The notes beneath the pieces were generated by a model, which was not told the DNA's origin, ran no database searches, and was given only the letters and a program-made list of their open reading frames with translations. A stretch of DNA of 64,000 nt from Emergencia timonensis (lineage in GTDB: Bacteria > Bacillota > Clostridia > Peptostreptococcales > Anaerovoracaceae): assembly GCF_900086585.1 (NCBI RefSeq), contig NZ_FLKM01000007.1, positions 1 to 64,000 on the forward strand. The letters are read 5' to 3'. Position 1 is the stretch's first letter, and each line of letters begins with the position of its first letter. This document shows, piece by piece, positions 43,832 to 52,304 of the stretch. The translations under genes and the position numbers were made by a program.

Positions 43832-43867
43832 AAATATGCAAGTATAAATTTATATTCTTGCATATTT
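43832..43867. promoter_or_regulatory. Large dyad between carA and argG (probable ArgR operator)
   Basis: Perfect 11-base arms AAATATGCAAG (43832-43842) and CTTGCATATTT (43857-43867) enclose an inner palindrome TATAAATTTATA. The TGCAT/ATGCA and A/T-rich composition match ARG-box character (ArgR/AhrC). It lies between the divergent carAB and argG genes, both arginine-related, so one site could control both. The regulator is inferred; its gene is not in the window. Confidence 0.6.
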
Positions 43868-43983
43868 TATTATTTTTATTAAAATCCCCTCTTGATTCTG
43901 CGGATAATTTGTGGTATATTACAGACATTGATTAATTTTTATTCATATATTCTAATATTTATATAATTTTGGAGGAAAGAACA

Positions 43984-45252
43984 ATGGCAAAAGAGAAAAT
44001 CGTCCTGGCCTACTCAGGCGGCCTGGACACATCCATTATCATCGCTTGGTTAAAGGAAAATTACGATTGTGAAGTCATCGCAGTCTGCTGCGACACCGGT
44101 CAGAAGGAAGACTTTGATGCGATAGAAAAGAAAGCTTATGCAACTGGCGCAGATAAAGCATACATCCTGAATATACAGGAAGAATTCATCACCGACTTCG
44201 TCTACCCGACCCTCAAGGCTGACGCGATTTATGAAAACGACTATCTGCTGGGCACTTCCATGGCGAGACCCCTGCAGGCCAAGAAGATCGTAGAGATCGC
44301 CGAGCAGGAAGGCGCCTTTATCATCTGTCACGGCTGCACCGGCAAAGGAAACGACCAGGTGCGTTTTGAATCCACCATTCACGCGCTGAACCCTGCTATC
44401 AAAATCATCGCCCCTTGGAGAATCTGGGATCTGAAATCCCGTGAAGAATGTATCGACTATGCAAAGGCGCACAACATTCCAATCGCGCAGACCGTCGAGA
44501 AGATTTACTCCAGAGACGAGAACATCTGGCACATCAGCCACGAAGGCGGCAATCTGGAAAACCCTTGGAATGAACACAAGCCTGACATCCACGTCCTCTC
44601 CAAAACACCGGAAGACGCGCCGAATGAACCTACATATGTGGAAATCTCCTTTGAACAGGGCGTTCCTGTGGCCATCAACGACGAAGAAATGGGACCTGTG
44701 GAACTTTTGACTGCCCTCAACAAGTTGGGCAGCGAAAATGGCATCGGCACCATCGATATCATCGAAAACCGTCTGGTAGGCATGAAGTCCAGAGGCGTAT
44801 ACGAGACGCCGGGCGGCACTATTTTGTTCGCAGCCCACAAAGACCTGGAAAAACTCATTCTGGACAGAGACACCCTGCAGTACCGGAACATCGTCTCCCA
44901 GAAGTTCGCACAGCTAGTCTATGACGGCCTCTGGTTCACACCGCTGCGTGAAGCCATTTCCGCTTTCGTGGACGAAACCCAGAAGCAGGTCACGGGCAAA
45001 GTGAAGATGAAGCTGTACAAAGGCACCGCATGGCCTGTAGCAAGCCAGTCCCCTTACTCCTTATATAATGAAGAGTTCGCTACCTTCAGCGAGGACGAAG
45101 TCTACGACCAGAGCGACGCAGAAGGATTCATCAACCTGTTCTCCCTGCCGCTGAAAATCAGAGCCATCCAGAAGCAGAACCTGGAAGGCATCCCAGAAGC
45201 GCAGAAAGCCCTGCCGAAGAAAGTATTCAAAGGCGGAGAGTTTGTGGAATAG
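43984..45252 (+). CDS. argG: Argininosuccinate synthase
   Basis: A 422-residue enzyme joining citrulline and aspartate with ATP, the penultimate arginine step. The N-type ATP-pyrophosphatase motif [12 protein letters not shown] is at about residues 10-21, and the family blocks [27 protein letters not shown] (about 116-130) and [10 protein letters not shown] are intact. The ATG at 43984 follows GGAGGAAAG; the ORF could extend 15 bases upstream but without a Shine-Dalgarno. argH is not next to it; a terminator follows directly. Confidence 0.98.
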   Translation: MAKEKIVLAYSGGLDTSIIIAWLKENYDCEVIAVCCDTGQKEDFDAIEKKAYATGADKAYILNIQEEFITDFVYPTLKADAIYENDYLLGTSMARPLQAKKIVEIAEQEGAFIICHGCTGKGNDQVRFESTIHALNPAIKIIAPWRIWDLKSREECIDYAKAHNIPIAQTVEKIYSRDENIWHISHEGGNLENPWNEHKPDIHVLSKTPEDAPNEPTYVEISFEQGVPVAINDEEMGPVELLTALNKLGSENGIGTIDIIENRLVGMKSRGVYETPGGTILFAAHKDLEKLILDRDTLQYRNIVSQKFAQLVYDGLWFTPLREAISAFVDETQKQVTGKVKMKLYKGTAWPVASQSPYSLYNEEFATFSEDEVYDQSDAEGFINLFSLPLKIRAIQKQNLEGIPEAQKALPKKVFKGGEFVE

Positions 45253-45266
45253 GAGATATAACTTAG

Positions 45267-45297
45267 AAACCCCTAGAACATTTCGTTCTAGGGGTTT
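45267..45297. terminator. Terminator of argG
   Basis: Perfect stem AAACCCCTAGAAC / GTTCTAGGGGTTT with an ATTTC-type loop and flanking T-run; A-run upstream allows bidirectional use with the convergent lipoprotein gene. Confidence 0.85.
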
Positions 45298-45332
45298 TGT
45301 TTGTATGGTTCCTCTCTCGTAATGGGCATCAC

Positions 45333-46151
45333 TTATAATTTCTTTACTATTTTTTCATATTCTTCAAAGTCGATCCCAGCAGTCTTACAGGCTTCAGATA
45401 GTGTTAAACCATCATATGTCCTGAGTCTCTCTACAGCTACAAGAGTGCCTCTGATTTCATCTAACGGAACCTTGGCGTTAGACTCTCGCAAAAGCAATCC
45501 TTTATAATCATCATAAGACATCCCGATTGCTTCGCATGCTTTCTCTATAGTCGTATCCTTAGTCTTGGCAATATTTGCAACAGACATCAGGATTCCTCTG
45601 ACTTCATCATCCGATATATATGCAGTCGGTTGGTTGTTTTTTACATCAGCTCTGTCTAATATATCCTGATCTGTGTAATGGATATTTCCCAGATAAGTGG
45701 ATCCATCTCTATGAACTACCATCACATTGTCAAAAGTATCTATGAAGGTTCTCCCATTTTGGGTATACTTGTAGCCTACAACTTTTACAAATTCCACTTT
45801 TTCATCATAGGCATATTCGAATTTATGGCTTTCTTTTCCAGGCGCGAGTTTTTCTGACTTGTTTTCATCAGTTGCTTCAATGTAACTCAAATTTTTATCG
45901 CACGCATAAACTAATATTCCTTCTAGTGTAAATGAATCATCTGACATATTTTTTGCTTTATAGGATACTTTTTTTATTTCTGAAGAATCATCTTCAACGC
46001 CGGTAAAAGATAGAATAATCTTATCCTGAACTGAATTCAATACTGCCTCACTCTTATTATCACTTGGCTCTGAAGAACAAGCTACGAAACAGAAACATAT
46101 TGCAGCAACCATGCATACCGTACATATTATTTTTTTCATATGCTTTACCAC
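45333..46151 (-). CDS. Predicted lipoprotein with duplicated C-terminal helical repeat
   Basis: A 272-residue secreted lipoprotein. A GTG start (AGGAG 6 bases upstream) gives MVKHMKKIICTVCMVAAICF, then FVACSS with the lipobox cysteine at about residue 26. A middle beta-rich domain (about 45-175) resembles DUF5067-like extracellular domains in outline. The last 85 residues hold two copies of a helical unit: DEVRGILMSVANIAKT with EKACEAIGMSYDDYK, and DEIRGTLVAVERLRTY with SEACKTAGIDFEEYE. The repeat looks like a small binding or helix-hairpin unit; I do not know its role. It is the last gene of a leftward group of small membrane proteins. Confidence 0.7.
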   Translation of the reverse strand: MVKHMKKIICTVCMVAAICFCFVACSSEPSDNKSEAVLNSVQDKIILSFTGVEDDSSEIKKVSYKAKNMSDDSFTLEGILVYACDKNLSYIEATDENKSEKLAPGKESHKFEYAYDEKVEFVKVVGYKYTQNGRTFIDTFDNVMVVHRDGSTYLGNIHYTDQDILDRADVKNNQPTAYISDDEVRGILMSVANIAKTKDTTIEKACEAIGMSYDDYKGLLLRESNAKVPLDEIRGTLVAVERLRTYDGLTLSEACKTAGIDFEEYEKIVKKL

Positions 46152-46283
46152 TTTTATCTCCTTTTGTACTATGTTTATTACAACTATTTTTAAAAGCACG
46201 CATCCTTTCCAATTACGCTCTTTATATACCAAACAAATTTTAGAGCCGAAATTCTGCTACATTCACGTCTTCCTTCCTATCAT

Positions 46284-46667
46284 TTAATCAGAGTCCTCCT
46301 CGACATGATGTATATATTTACTGTACTTTGACTCCTCCAGTTTTATATAGATTTCGTCAGGGTGATCTTCGCTCGTAAAAATCTCTGTACCTACATCTAG
46401 CATATTGGCTGCAAAATTTCTCTCCACCATGGGGTCAAAACTCGACACCTTCTCTTTTACCGTCCCTACCAGCGAAAACCCCTCAGGCGGAGATTTTGCA
46501 ACAATACCGATCTCGCCATAAACTCGATCATTGATACAGACCAGCGGTTTATATCCATATATCTCCTTTGCCGGGAAAGGGTCGCCAGACATAAACACCC
46601 CAAAAATCACACAGATGCATGCTGCCAATAGTAACGGCAGCAGCGGATTTTTTAAAAGTTTTTTCAT
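46284..46667 (-). CDS. Small membrane-anchored protein (127 aa), unknown
   Basis: One N-terminal membrane segment (residues 9-28, rich in Leu and Ala) followed by about 95 residues outside, with no cysteine pair or known motif. It could be an uncleaved signal anchor. It starts 1 base after the stop of the preceding gene, so the two are co-translated. I do not recognise a family. Confidence 0.65.
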   Translation of the reverse strand: MKKLLKNPLLPLLLAACICVIFGVFMSGDPFPAKEIYGYKPLVCINDRVYGEIGIVAKSPPEGFSLVGTVKEKVSSFDPMVERNFAANMLDVGTEIFTSEDHPDEIYIKLEESKYSKYIHHVEEDSD

Positions 46668-46668
46668 T

Positions 46669-47115
46669 TTATTTCCCCAACTTCACTTTGCCGTAAAGAT
46701 ACCACTGAAAAAGAGCAAAGGCTGCCACTGCCAGGAATGCCGACAGCCAAAAGGTTCCCATTGCACTGGATAGGCCAAAATGCAAATCCATGGCGGCATC
46801 AGGTTCATAGATAGTCCATAGGTATCTTTTGAAATAGAGGATGGAATAGATATAGATCCCCAAAACTCCTGCAAAGGCTGCTTCTCCCAAGAGAGCATAC
46901 CACCGTTTCGGCTTGTCCCCTAACGTCCAAATGAACAGAATCAGGATAACAAAGGGAATCCACAGGTAATGCTCCATCACAACCTCATATCCCCAAAACA
47001 AAGGTGCATTGTCACCTCGGTCGAACCACGGTAAAAGGCTGGAACAAAGCATCAAAACAAATGCAATTTTGAAAGAGCGTGTAATCGCTCTGTTTTTATC
47101 AATTTTAATTACCAT
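46669..47115 (-). CDS. Small polytopic membrane protein (148 aa), unknown
   Basis: Four hydrophobic segments (about residues 14-30, 47-64, 72-92 and 118-138) separated by short loops. No motif seen that gives a function. AGGAG lies just before the ATG. It stands between a 40-residue hydrophobic peptide gene and the 127-residue anchor protein. An immunity-like or transporter accessory role for such proteins beside small peptides is possible, but there is no direct evidence. Confidence 0.65.
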   Translation of the reverse strand: MVIKIDKNRAITRSFKIAFVLMLCSSLLPWFDRGDNAPLFWGYEVVMEHYLWIPFVILILFIWTLGDKPKRWYALLGEAAFAGVLGIYIYSILYFKRYLWTIYEPDAAMDLHFGLSSAMGTFWLSAFLAVAAFALFQWYLYGKVKLGK

Positions 47116-47139
47116 ACTTCTCCTCCCCCGTACTTTAAC

Positions 47140-47262
47140 TCAGCCTCGCAGCAGCTGATAGATCTTGTACAGCAAAATCGGCGTTGCGACAATTGCTGCC
47201 GCGATTACGGCCTTAACTAAAAGCGCCACAATCATCAATAAACTTGGTAATATATCTAGCAT
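47140..47262 (-). CDS. Hydrophobic 40-residue peptide
   Basis: A 40-codon gene with AGGAG 11-12 bases before ATG. It begins MLDILPSLLMIVALLVKAV and continues IAAAIVATPILLYKIYQLLRG: a long hydrophobic stretch ending in a basic tail. It has no cysteine, no leader-cleavage motif and no antisense-promoter arrangement like the type I toxins. It could be a leaderless bacteriocin, a holin-like peptide or a small regulatory membrane protein. It is the first gene after a good promoter, ahead of two small membrane proteins. Confidence 0.6.
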   Translation of the reverse strand: MLDILPSLLMIVALLVKAVIAAAIVATPILLYKIYQLLRG

Positions 47263-47298
47263 AGTTTTTCTTTTCTCCTAATAAACCCTTCTCTCTTC

Positions 47299-47326
47299 AT
47301 TTTATCCTATAATTTCATTCAGTCAA
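47299..47326 (-). promoter_or_regulatory. Promoter of the small membrane protein group
   Basis: TTGACT (47321-47326), 16-base spacer, TAAAAT (47299-47304), directed at the 40-residue peptide gene 37 bases away. Confidence 0.75.
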
Positions 47327-47402
47327 TATATAGGCAACATATTTAAGAATTCTTAAGAAATGCCTGTGCGCCTCATACCACAATTCGTCCACACAACTAA
47401 AA

Positions 47403-47441
47403 AACGGAGTGAAAATTGAATAAGATCAATTTCCCTCCGCT
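47403..47441 (-). terminator. Terminator of the dehydratase-like cluster
   Basis: Minus-strand stem CGGAGGGAAATTGA / TCAATTTTCACTCCG (one bulge region) followed by TTTTTT, just after the stop of the 241-residue gene. Confidence 0.7.
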
Positions 47442-47450
47442 CTATGTTTT

Positions 47451-48176
47451 TTATTTCGTCAATGCTGCCTGGTGCAGCTCCCGCAGTCCTTCCACCTCGT
47501 CGCAGACCGGTTTTAGATTACAGGACGAACAATCCATGACTAGGTTGTTGAAAATGTGATTCATCGATTTTGTAATCTGCTCCCCCTGGTGCGCCAGATT
47601 GGCAAGCTGCTCGTATGGAAAATCAGCCGCTGTCACAAAGATCAGCTTCACTGCCGCTGCCTTTGGATGGGTGTGATATCCTTTGAGAAAAGAGCGCCCC
47701 ACCTTTTCAAAAGAAAGTCCCTGTTCGAGGGCTTTACGGCTGATGCGCACCGGCTCGCGCTCACTAGCCGCAGAAATCCGCATCATGTACCCCTCCGGGT
47801 TGACATGGTATCGCGTGTACTCCATCTTCCGCAGGTCGGAATAGGCTTCCGCCTCACCAGAAAAACACCCCTCTGGCACACGGATCAGCGTCAGCCTGGC
47901 ATAGGGCACATCCCCTTCAATTTCAGAAAGATCCGGACCCAGCCGCCAGATTTCGTCCTGCGGCACGAAGCTTTGATCAGAAGTATAGAAGAGGCCGCTG
48001 ACAGCCGGAAGATTCCCGCCGCCCAGCTCATAGGCCATATCCGATTTCAAGACCAGGTCAAATTCTCCGCTGTCACGGCAGGCCTCACCCCGGCATTCGC
48101 CCCGCACCATCTGTCCGCCTTCGGCAGATGCGATCAGCTGCAGCGCCTGCGAAATCAATTTGTCATATAACCGCAT
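47451..48176 (-). CDS. Cysteine-motif protein, possibly CODH/acetyl-CoA synthase-related (241 aa)
   Basis: A 241-residue soluble protein. The C-terminus carries MDCSSCNLKPVCDEVEGL (about residues 215-232), with C-X2-C-X5-C that could hold an iron-sulfur cluster or metal. This tail recalls proteins labelled as CO dehydrogenase/acetyl-CoA synthase beta-type, from memory only. The remainder has no motif I recognise. It is the last gene of the cluster with dehydratase-like subunits, an activator ATPase and a CooC-like ATPase. CooC proteins insert nickel into CO dehydrogenase, so the pairing is suggestive, but the CO dehydrogenase catalytic subunit itself is absent here. Confidence 0.55.
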   Translation of the reverse strand: MRLYDKLISQALQLIASAEGGQMVRGECRGEACRDSGEFDLVLKSDMAYELGGGNLPAVSGLFYTSDQSFVPQDEIWRLGPDLSEIEGDVPYARLTLIRVPEGCFSGEAEAYSDLRKMEYTRYHVNPEGYMMRISAASEREPVRISRKALEQGLSFEKVGRSFLKGYHTHPKAAAVKLIFVTAADFPYEQLANLAHQGEQITKSMNHIFNNLVMDCSSCNLKPVCDEVEGLRELHQAALTK

Positions 48177-48181
48177 GGCAA

Positions 48182-48343
48182 TCAGACCATCCTGTCTCGT
48201 TTAATTTTGTCATAATGAGGCGCCAGCAGATCCCCCAGCTTTGCAGCCATCTTCATGTCCAAATTAAAGAAAAACACCAAAAGACTAAGCAAAAACAATG
48301 CAACGACCACGCAGACGATAATCAATACTACTTTTAATATCAT
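48182..48343 (-). CDS. Single-pass membrane peptide, 53 aa
   Basis: A 53-codon gene starting with ATG that overlaps the activator stop codon (ATGA). Residues 3-27 are strongly hydrophobic (VVLIIVCVVVALFLLSLLVF, 20 residues), followed by a charged amphipathic tail ending KIKRDRMV. The overlap indicates coupled translation with the activator, and its stop lies 5 bases before the next gene, so it is a genuine operon member. It could anchor the redox complex at the membrane (inference). Confidence 0.7.
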   Translation of the reverse strand: MILKVVLIIVCVVVALFLLSLLVFFFNLDMKMAAKLGDLLAPHYDKIKRDRMV

Positions 48344-49134
48344 AATGCCATTCCTTTCTGCCGCGCAAACTCGGCTGCTCCCAAAGCGCCCATTAGCTGC
48401 GGGTCCACAGCCAGATCCACGACCCTGACCTTCAATACCTTTTCAATGGCTTGTTTCAATCCGCCGTTCTTGGCACAGCCTCCTGTCAAAGTCACGCTGT
48501 CCGTGACGCCCGCTTTTTTCGCCATGACAAAACACCGCTTCGCAACAGATACCTGGATTCCCGCTGCGATTTCCTCCATGGGTTTGCCTTCCCCGGCCAG
48601 GGAGATGACTTCACTTTCTGCGAAGACCGCACACTGGGCTGTGATGGGAATCACGTTTTTTGCCTTTAGGGACAGTGCCGAAAACTCGTCCAGGGACATT
48701 TCGAAGGCTCTGGCCATGGTTTCGAAAAATCTGCCAGTTCCCGCAGCACATTTGTCGTTCATGGCAAAATTCAGCACGGTTCCGTCCGTATCGATGGCGA
48801 TGCCTTTGACGTCCTGCCCGCCGATGTCGATGATGGATTTGACCTCCGGGTTGACCACATGTACACCCATGGCGTGACAGCTGATTTCCGAAATGTTTTC
48901 ATCGGCAAAAGGGACTTTATTACGTCCGTAGCCCGTTCCCACAAGGTAGGTCAGATCCTCCGCACTCGCAAGATCATCCACCTGGGAAACTGCAGCGTCC
49001 AGAGCCTCACGGGCGCTGAGCACCGGATTGATCCGGCTCTTGCTGATTACCGAAGCTCTGATCGCTCCGGTTTCATCTATAATTACACTCTTTGTATAGG
49101 TACTTCCGGCGTCACAACCGCCAAAATAGTTCAT
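48340..49134 (-). CDS. BadF/HgdC-type activator ATPase
   Basis: A 264-residue homodimeric ATPase/iron-sulfur activator. It has the ASKHA phosphate loop GGCDAGSTYTKSVI (about 4-17), DIGGQDVKG (about 99-107), and the two cysteines that bridge the [4Fe-4S] cluster between monomers, NDKCAAGTGRF (about 123-133) and ITAQCAVFAESE (about 162-173). In the 2-hydroxyacyl-CoA dehydratase family this protein uses ATP to push a low-potential electron into the dehydratase. The ATG at 49134 follows GGAGG by 8 bases. An ATG at 49152 is rejected because its codons form that Shine-Dalgarno. Two 194-bp repeats separate it from the dehydratase-like subunits. Confidence 0.9.
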   Translation of the reverse strand: MNYFGGCDAGSTYTKSVIIDETGAIRASVISKSRINPVLSAREALDAAVSQVDDLASAEDLTYLVGTGYGRNKVPFADENISEISCHAMGVHVVNPEVKSIIDIGGQDVKGIAIDTDGTVLNFAMNDKCAAGTGRFFETMARAFEMSLDEFSALSLKAKNVIPITAQCAVFAESEVISLAGEGKPMEEIAAGIQVSVAKRCFVMAKKAGVTDSVTLTGGCAKNGGLKQAIEKVLKVRVVDLAVDPQLMGALGAAEFARQKGMAL

Positions 49135-49168
49135 TCTCTTTTCCTCCAACATTAAAAGTATGACCCAG

Positions 49169-49575
49169 CAAATTGGGTTAGGACTCCATTATACGACTAG
49201 CGCCTTGCCGCTCACCGCTCTCTTCGCTCTCGCCTTGCGGGGCGCTAAAGCATAAGGACTGTCCATCAATTTGCTGCGCAAATTGGGACCAGTCTAGGCC
49301 GTAGAGTGCCACGCGCTAAAGCGCTGCACTCCTGACCGGGGTCCTACCTGCAATTTGCTGCGCAAATTGGGTTAGGACTCCATTATACGACTAGCGCCTT
49401 GCCGCTCACCGCTCTCTTCGCTCTCGCCTTGCGGGGCGCTAAAGCATAAGGACTGTCCATCAATTTGCTGCGCAAATTGGGACCAGTCTAGGCCGTAGAG
49501 TGCCACGCGCTAAAGCGCTGCACTCCTGACCGGGGTCCTACCTGCAATTTGCTGCGCAAATTGGGTTAGGACTCC
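49169..49575. repeat. Two exact 194-bp tandem repeats plus partial third
   Basis: Unit 1 is 49169-49362, unit 2 is 49363-49556 and a partial copy (CAAATTGGGTTAGGACTCC) runs to 49575. By eye the two units are identical. Each unit contains the hairpin CAATTTG-CTGCG-CAAATTG twice and G/C-rich inverted segments such as GCGCCTTGC and GCGGGGCGC. It fills the whole gap between the 512-residue subunit gene and the activator. A long structured intergenic RNA could change expression of the downstream genes. Exact identity means a recent duplication. Confidence 0.9.
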
Positions 49576-51114
49576 CTACCAGCACTTGGCGTCATCGAAA
49601 TCCTCCAGTGACGGGTCGAGGGGTTCTTCTCTCAGCACGGTGCGCATATAGCGATTAACTTCCATACGCATGTCTTTTCTCGATGCGTCCTCCGGTTTCA
49701 TCAGGTTATGGGTTACCCAAATCAGGTGGATACCGTGCTTGCGGGCTTCCTCTTCAAAGATACCGTGATAGCCGCTCATGGCCTTGCATCCCATATGGGT
49801 GTACATGACCACCATATCCACGTTAAAGTATTCGCAGTAGCGCCAAAGGGCCTCCACGCCCACTTCGTATCCGCCGTTGGAGCGGTTTCTCATAATCATG
49901 TTCTCGTAAAGGTGTGCCAGATCGTAAATAGCCTGCTCTTTGTCCTCCGTATTGATTTCGTCCATAGAAACCAGGCTCAGCATATCCGCAATAGGCACGA
50001 TGCCCCAGCAGTTCTGCATCCAGATCGGAAAGGCTGTATAGTAGGCAGCCTGCACGCCCCAGGTGATGGCACGATGGCGGACTTCTTTCACTACCGGCGC
50101 TTTGCGCTCAAAGGCCTGCATAGCCAGAGCCGTCAATTTTTCGTCCACCTTCAGGAAGTCGTCGTTTCTGCCGCCTGCCGCCTGATAGACACCGTAACGA
50201 TACAGCGCCAGGTTGTCTCCGATAACCTGGGGATAAGGGGTGCGGGAAATCTCCAGCCACTCCTTGGCGTGTTGGGATTCTTTGTTAAACCGCTTCATGG
50301 AAGCAAAGAAAGCGTCCCAGTCAAAGGTTTCTCCGGTCTGCTCCTCGATAAAGTGGATGGCATTTTTGATCTCATCAGCAGCATATTCCTGTACACTTTC
50401 CTGCGTATGGCGGATCGGCACTGCCAGCTGGAAAGTCGGAATCTTGAAGCATCTGGCCTCGATGCCATTGCCCATGGCGCTTCCATCACAGGTTGTATTG
50501 CACTGCACCGCACACTTTCCAATCAGAGGAAAGTCGTCGTCGATGGCCAGCCCCAGTTCCGCCGCCGGCATCGGGCACACATCGCCCGGCACACCGTATT
50601 CGCTGGTTACGTCGATATAGTGAGATACGCCAGTCTGATTCATCATGGCGCTGGTATAGATGGCAGGCACCTCTACCGATACCCACTGCAGATTGGGGAA
50701 TCCATTCATGATTTCACTCATCATGTTTTCATCAAGGAGCACGATTCGGTTACTCAGTTCTTTGTCGTTGCCGATGCGAGGGTCTGCCTTGAACACCGTG
50801 TTAACCATCTCGCACATGTCGGCTACGATAAGCCCCAATCCCATATGAGCCATGCGAAGCTGCTCTCCCCGCATGCCTTCCGTATGACGATCAAAGAAAT
50901 CTGGTACCGCCAGATAGTTCAGCATCCAGCGATAGCGGAAAAAGCCTTTGATGTTTCTCGGCTTTGCCATGAACTTGATCAGGACCTTCCATATCTTCAG
51001 CCACTGGGTGTAGGCGTACCAGGTGTCCTTGAAACCGCGCCACTCCCGGCGCTTCCTTGCTTTCTTCCCGTTGTACAGCTCGCCCAGGCGACCGCTTCCT
51101 AGTTCTTTTCCCAT
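49576..51114 (-). CDS. 2-hydroxyacyl-CoA dehydratase-like subunit (512 aa)
   Basis: A 512-residue protein with the overall plan of HgdA/BcrC-type subunits. The iron-sulfur cysteines are suggested by QCNTTCDGSAMGNGIEARC (about 198-216) and by MYTHMGCKAMSGYHG in the C-terminal domain (about 440-454). The first 80 residues are very basic. The C-terminal Rossmann-like pair HLIWVTHNLMKPEDASRKDM and RMEVNRYMRTVL is as in the family. Partner of the 396-residue gene immediately upstream (TAATG overlap). Known members eliminate water from 2-hydroxyacyl-CoA or reduce aromatic CoA esters; here no CoA-ligase or CoA-transferase is present in the cluster, so the substrate may be something else. Confidence 0.8.
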   Translation of the reverse strand: MGKELGSGRLGELYNGKKARKRREWRGFKDTWYAYTQWLKIWKVLIKFMAKPRNIKGFFRYRWMLNYLAVPDFFDRHTEGMRGEQLRMAHMGLGLIVADMCEMVNTVFKADPRIGNDKELSNRIVLLDENMMSEIMNGFPNLQWVSVEVPAIYTSAMMNQTGVSHYIDVTSEYGVPGDVCPMPAAELGLAIDDDFPLIGKCAVQCNTTCDGSAMGNGIEARCFKIPTFQLAVPIRHTQESVQEYAADEIKNAIHFIEEQTGETFDWDAFFASMKRFNKESQHAKEWLEISRTPYPQVIGDNLALYRYGVYQAAGGRNDDFLKVDEKLTALAMQAFERKAPVVKEVRHRAITWGVQAAYYTAFPIWMQNCWGIVPIADMLSLVSMDEINTEDKEQAIYDLAHLYENMIMRNRSNGGYEVGVEALWRYCEYFNVDMVVMYTHMGCKAMSGYHGIFEEEARKHGIHLIWVTHNLMKPEDASRKDMRMEVNRYMRTVLREEPLDPSLEDFDDAKCW

Positions 51115-52304
51115 TACTTCGCCCCCTTCTGCAGTTTCTTGATTTCGATGCTTTCCACAAAGGCCTGGATTCTGGTACGAATCTGTCCAGAGCTTCCCAC
51201 CGAATACGGGTGGTCGATGGAGAGGATGGGGTAACCGTACTCCTGCCGCATGATATGGGTGGATGCGGCCTGTTCATATCCCCAGTAATCACAGAATTTC
51301 AGATATTGATAAATGATGCCGTCGGCCCTGTACTCCTTTGCCAGGCTGTCTATGTAAGCCTTGCGCTCTTCGATCTTCTCTGTATTCATGTAGCGCGGAC
51401 ACTGGCCCCGCATCATATACTGCCTGCAGATCTGCGTCAGGACATCCTCATCTTCTGTCAAAAGCAAAGGCTGCCGCTCTGGGAAGGAGCCGAAACAGAA
51501 ACGGTCTACCGCCACGTAGGCGCCCGCTTCCTCCGCCAGCTTGATCAGCTCCGGACTGTCCAGCTCCGAGCCTGCCAGCAGAACACGGGCACGGAACGGA
51601 CTTTTCTCGTCCGGCTTCCGCTGCCGCACCTCTGCCAAAGTCTCCTCCAGCTTCTCAATCAGAAGATCGTGGGGACAGCTGTAGGTGGCAAGACATAAAA
51701 CTGCAAACTCATATCCTGTAATCGGCGGATTTTCTTCTTTGCGAAAAGACCCGATCTCCGTAATCAGTCCATTGATTCGGTTTTGATTTTCTACCGCCTG
51801 CCGCAAAGCCCCATCAGATACATCGATTCCGTACACCTCCGACAAAGGTGCAAGCACCCGCAGGCGCATCTGCCTGACGTAGTGGGCTAACGCCGTTTCG
51901 TCCGCCTTCATGGGAACGTCGGCATAGGATACAAAGAATTTTTCCTTGTTGCATAACTGCAGCTTCTCGATATTCTCTACGCAGCGGTTCATCTGGGCGC
52001 AGGCGTCCGGTGCCAGTATGCAGTCCAAAAATTCGTATCCGCCCTCTAAGGCTCTCTCCAGATAGGCGCGGCAGCCTTCGCAGAGAAGGCTGGTCATGTA
52101 GTAGGTGCCCATTTCGATGGAGCCGGTCCGCGGTGCGCGCAGACGCACGGCAAAGGTACCCGGCAGGTTGAGCAAAACCTCTGGAATCAGAGAGCAGACG
52201 CCGCCGATGGCGATGTCGCCCCGCTGCAGACCTTCTCTGACCAAGTCGTTGTTCACCTCTTCTAATAAGTTTTCGAAGTAATATAAATGTTTTAAATCTT
52301 TCAC
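51114..52304 (-). CDS. 2-hydroxyacyl-CoA dehydratase/benzoyl-CoA reductase-like subunit (396 aa)
   Basis: A 396-residue HgdB/BcrB/FldC-like subunit. Family positions are visible as GGVCSLIPEVLLN (about 34-46), LLCEGCRAYLE (about 73-83), APDACAQMN (about 98-106) and LKFCDYWGYEQ (about 332-342), which correspond to the cluster-ligand cysteines, and RTRIQAFVESIE at the end. GTG start, overlapping the CooC-like stop (GTGA). It forms one operon with the CooC-like gene upstream and the 512-residue subunit downstream. The family assignment is good, the substrate unknown. Double-cubane-cluster reductases of the same superfamily are an alternative. Confidence 0.85.
   Translation of the reverse strand: MKDLKHLYYFENLLEEVNNDLVREGLQRGDIAIGGVCSLIPEVLLNLPGTFAVRLRAPRTGSIEMGTYYMTSLLCEGCRAYLERALEGGYEFLDCILAPDACAQMNRCVENIEKLQLCNKEKFFVSYADVPMKADETALAHYVRQMRLRVLAPLSEVYGIDVSDGALRQAVENQNRINGLITEIGSFRKEENPPITGYEFAVLCLATYSCPHDLLIEKLEETLAEVRQRKPDEKSPFRARVLLAGSELDSPELIKLAEEAGAYVAVDRFCFGSFPERQPLLLTEDEDVLTQICRQYMMRGQCPRYMNTEKIEERKAYIDSLAKEYRADGIIYQYLKFCDYWGYEQAASTHIMRQEYGYPILSIDHPYSVGSSGQIRTRIQAFVESIEIKKLQKGAK

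Noticed and set aside
47140..47262. Third Fst-like toxin locus
   Set aside because: The 40-residue peptide is hydrophobic but lacks the 5' hairpin, convergent promoter, bidirectional terminator and matching direct repeats.
49169..49575. CRISPR array
   Set aside because: Units are 194 bp and identical throughout, with no short-repeat/variable-spacer pattern and no cas genes.
49708..51102. 464-codon plus-strand open frame
   Set aside because: Antisense shadow of the 512-residue dehydratase-like gene.
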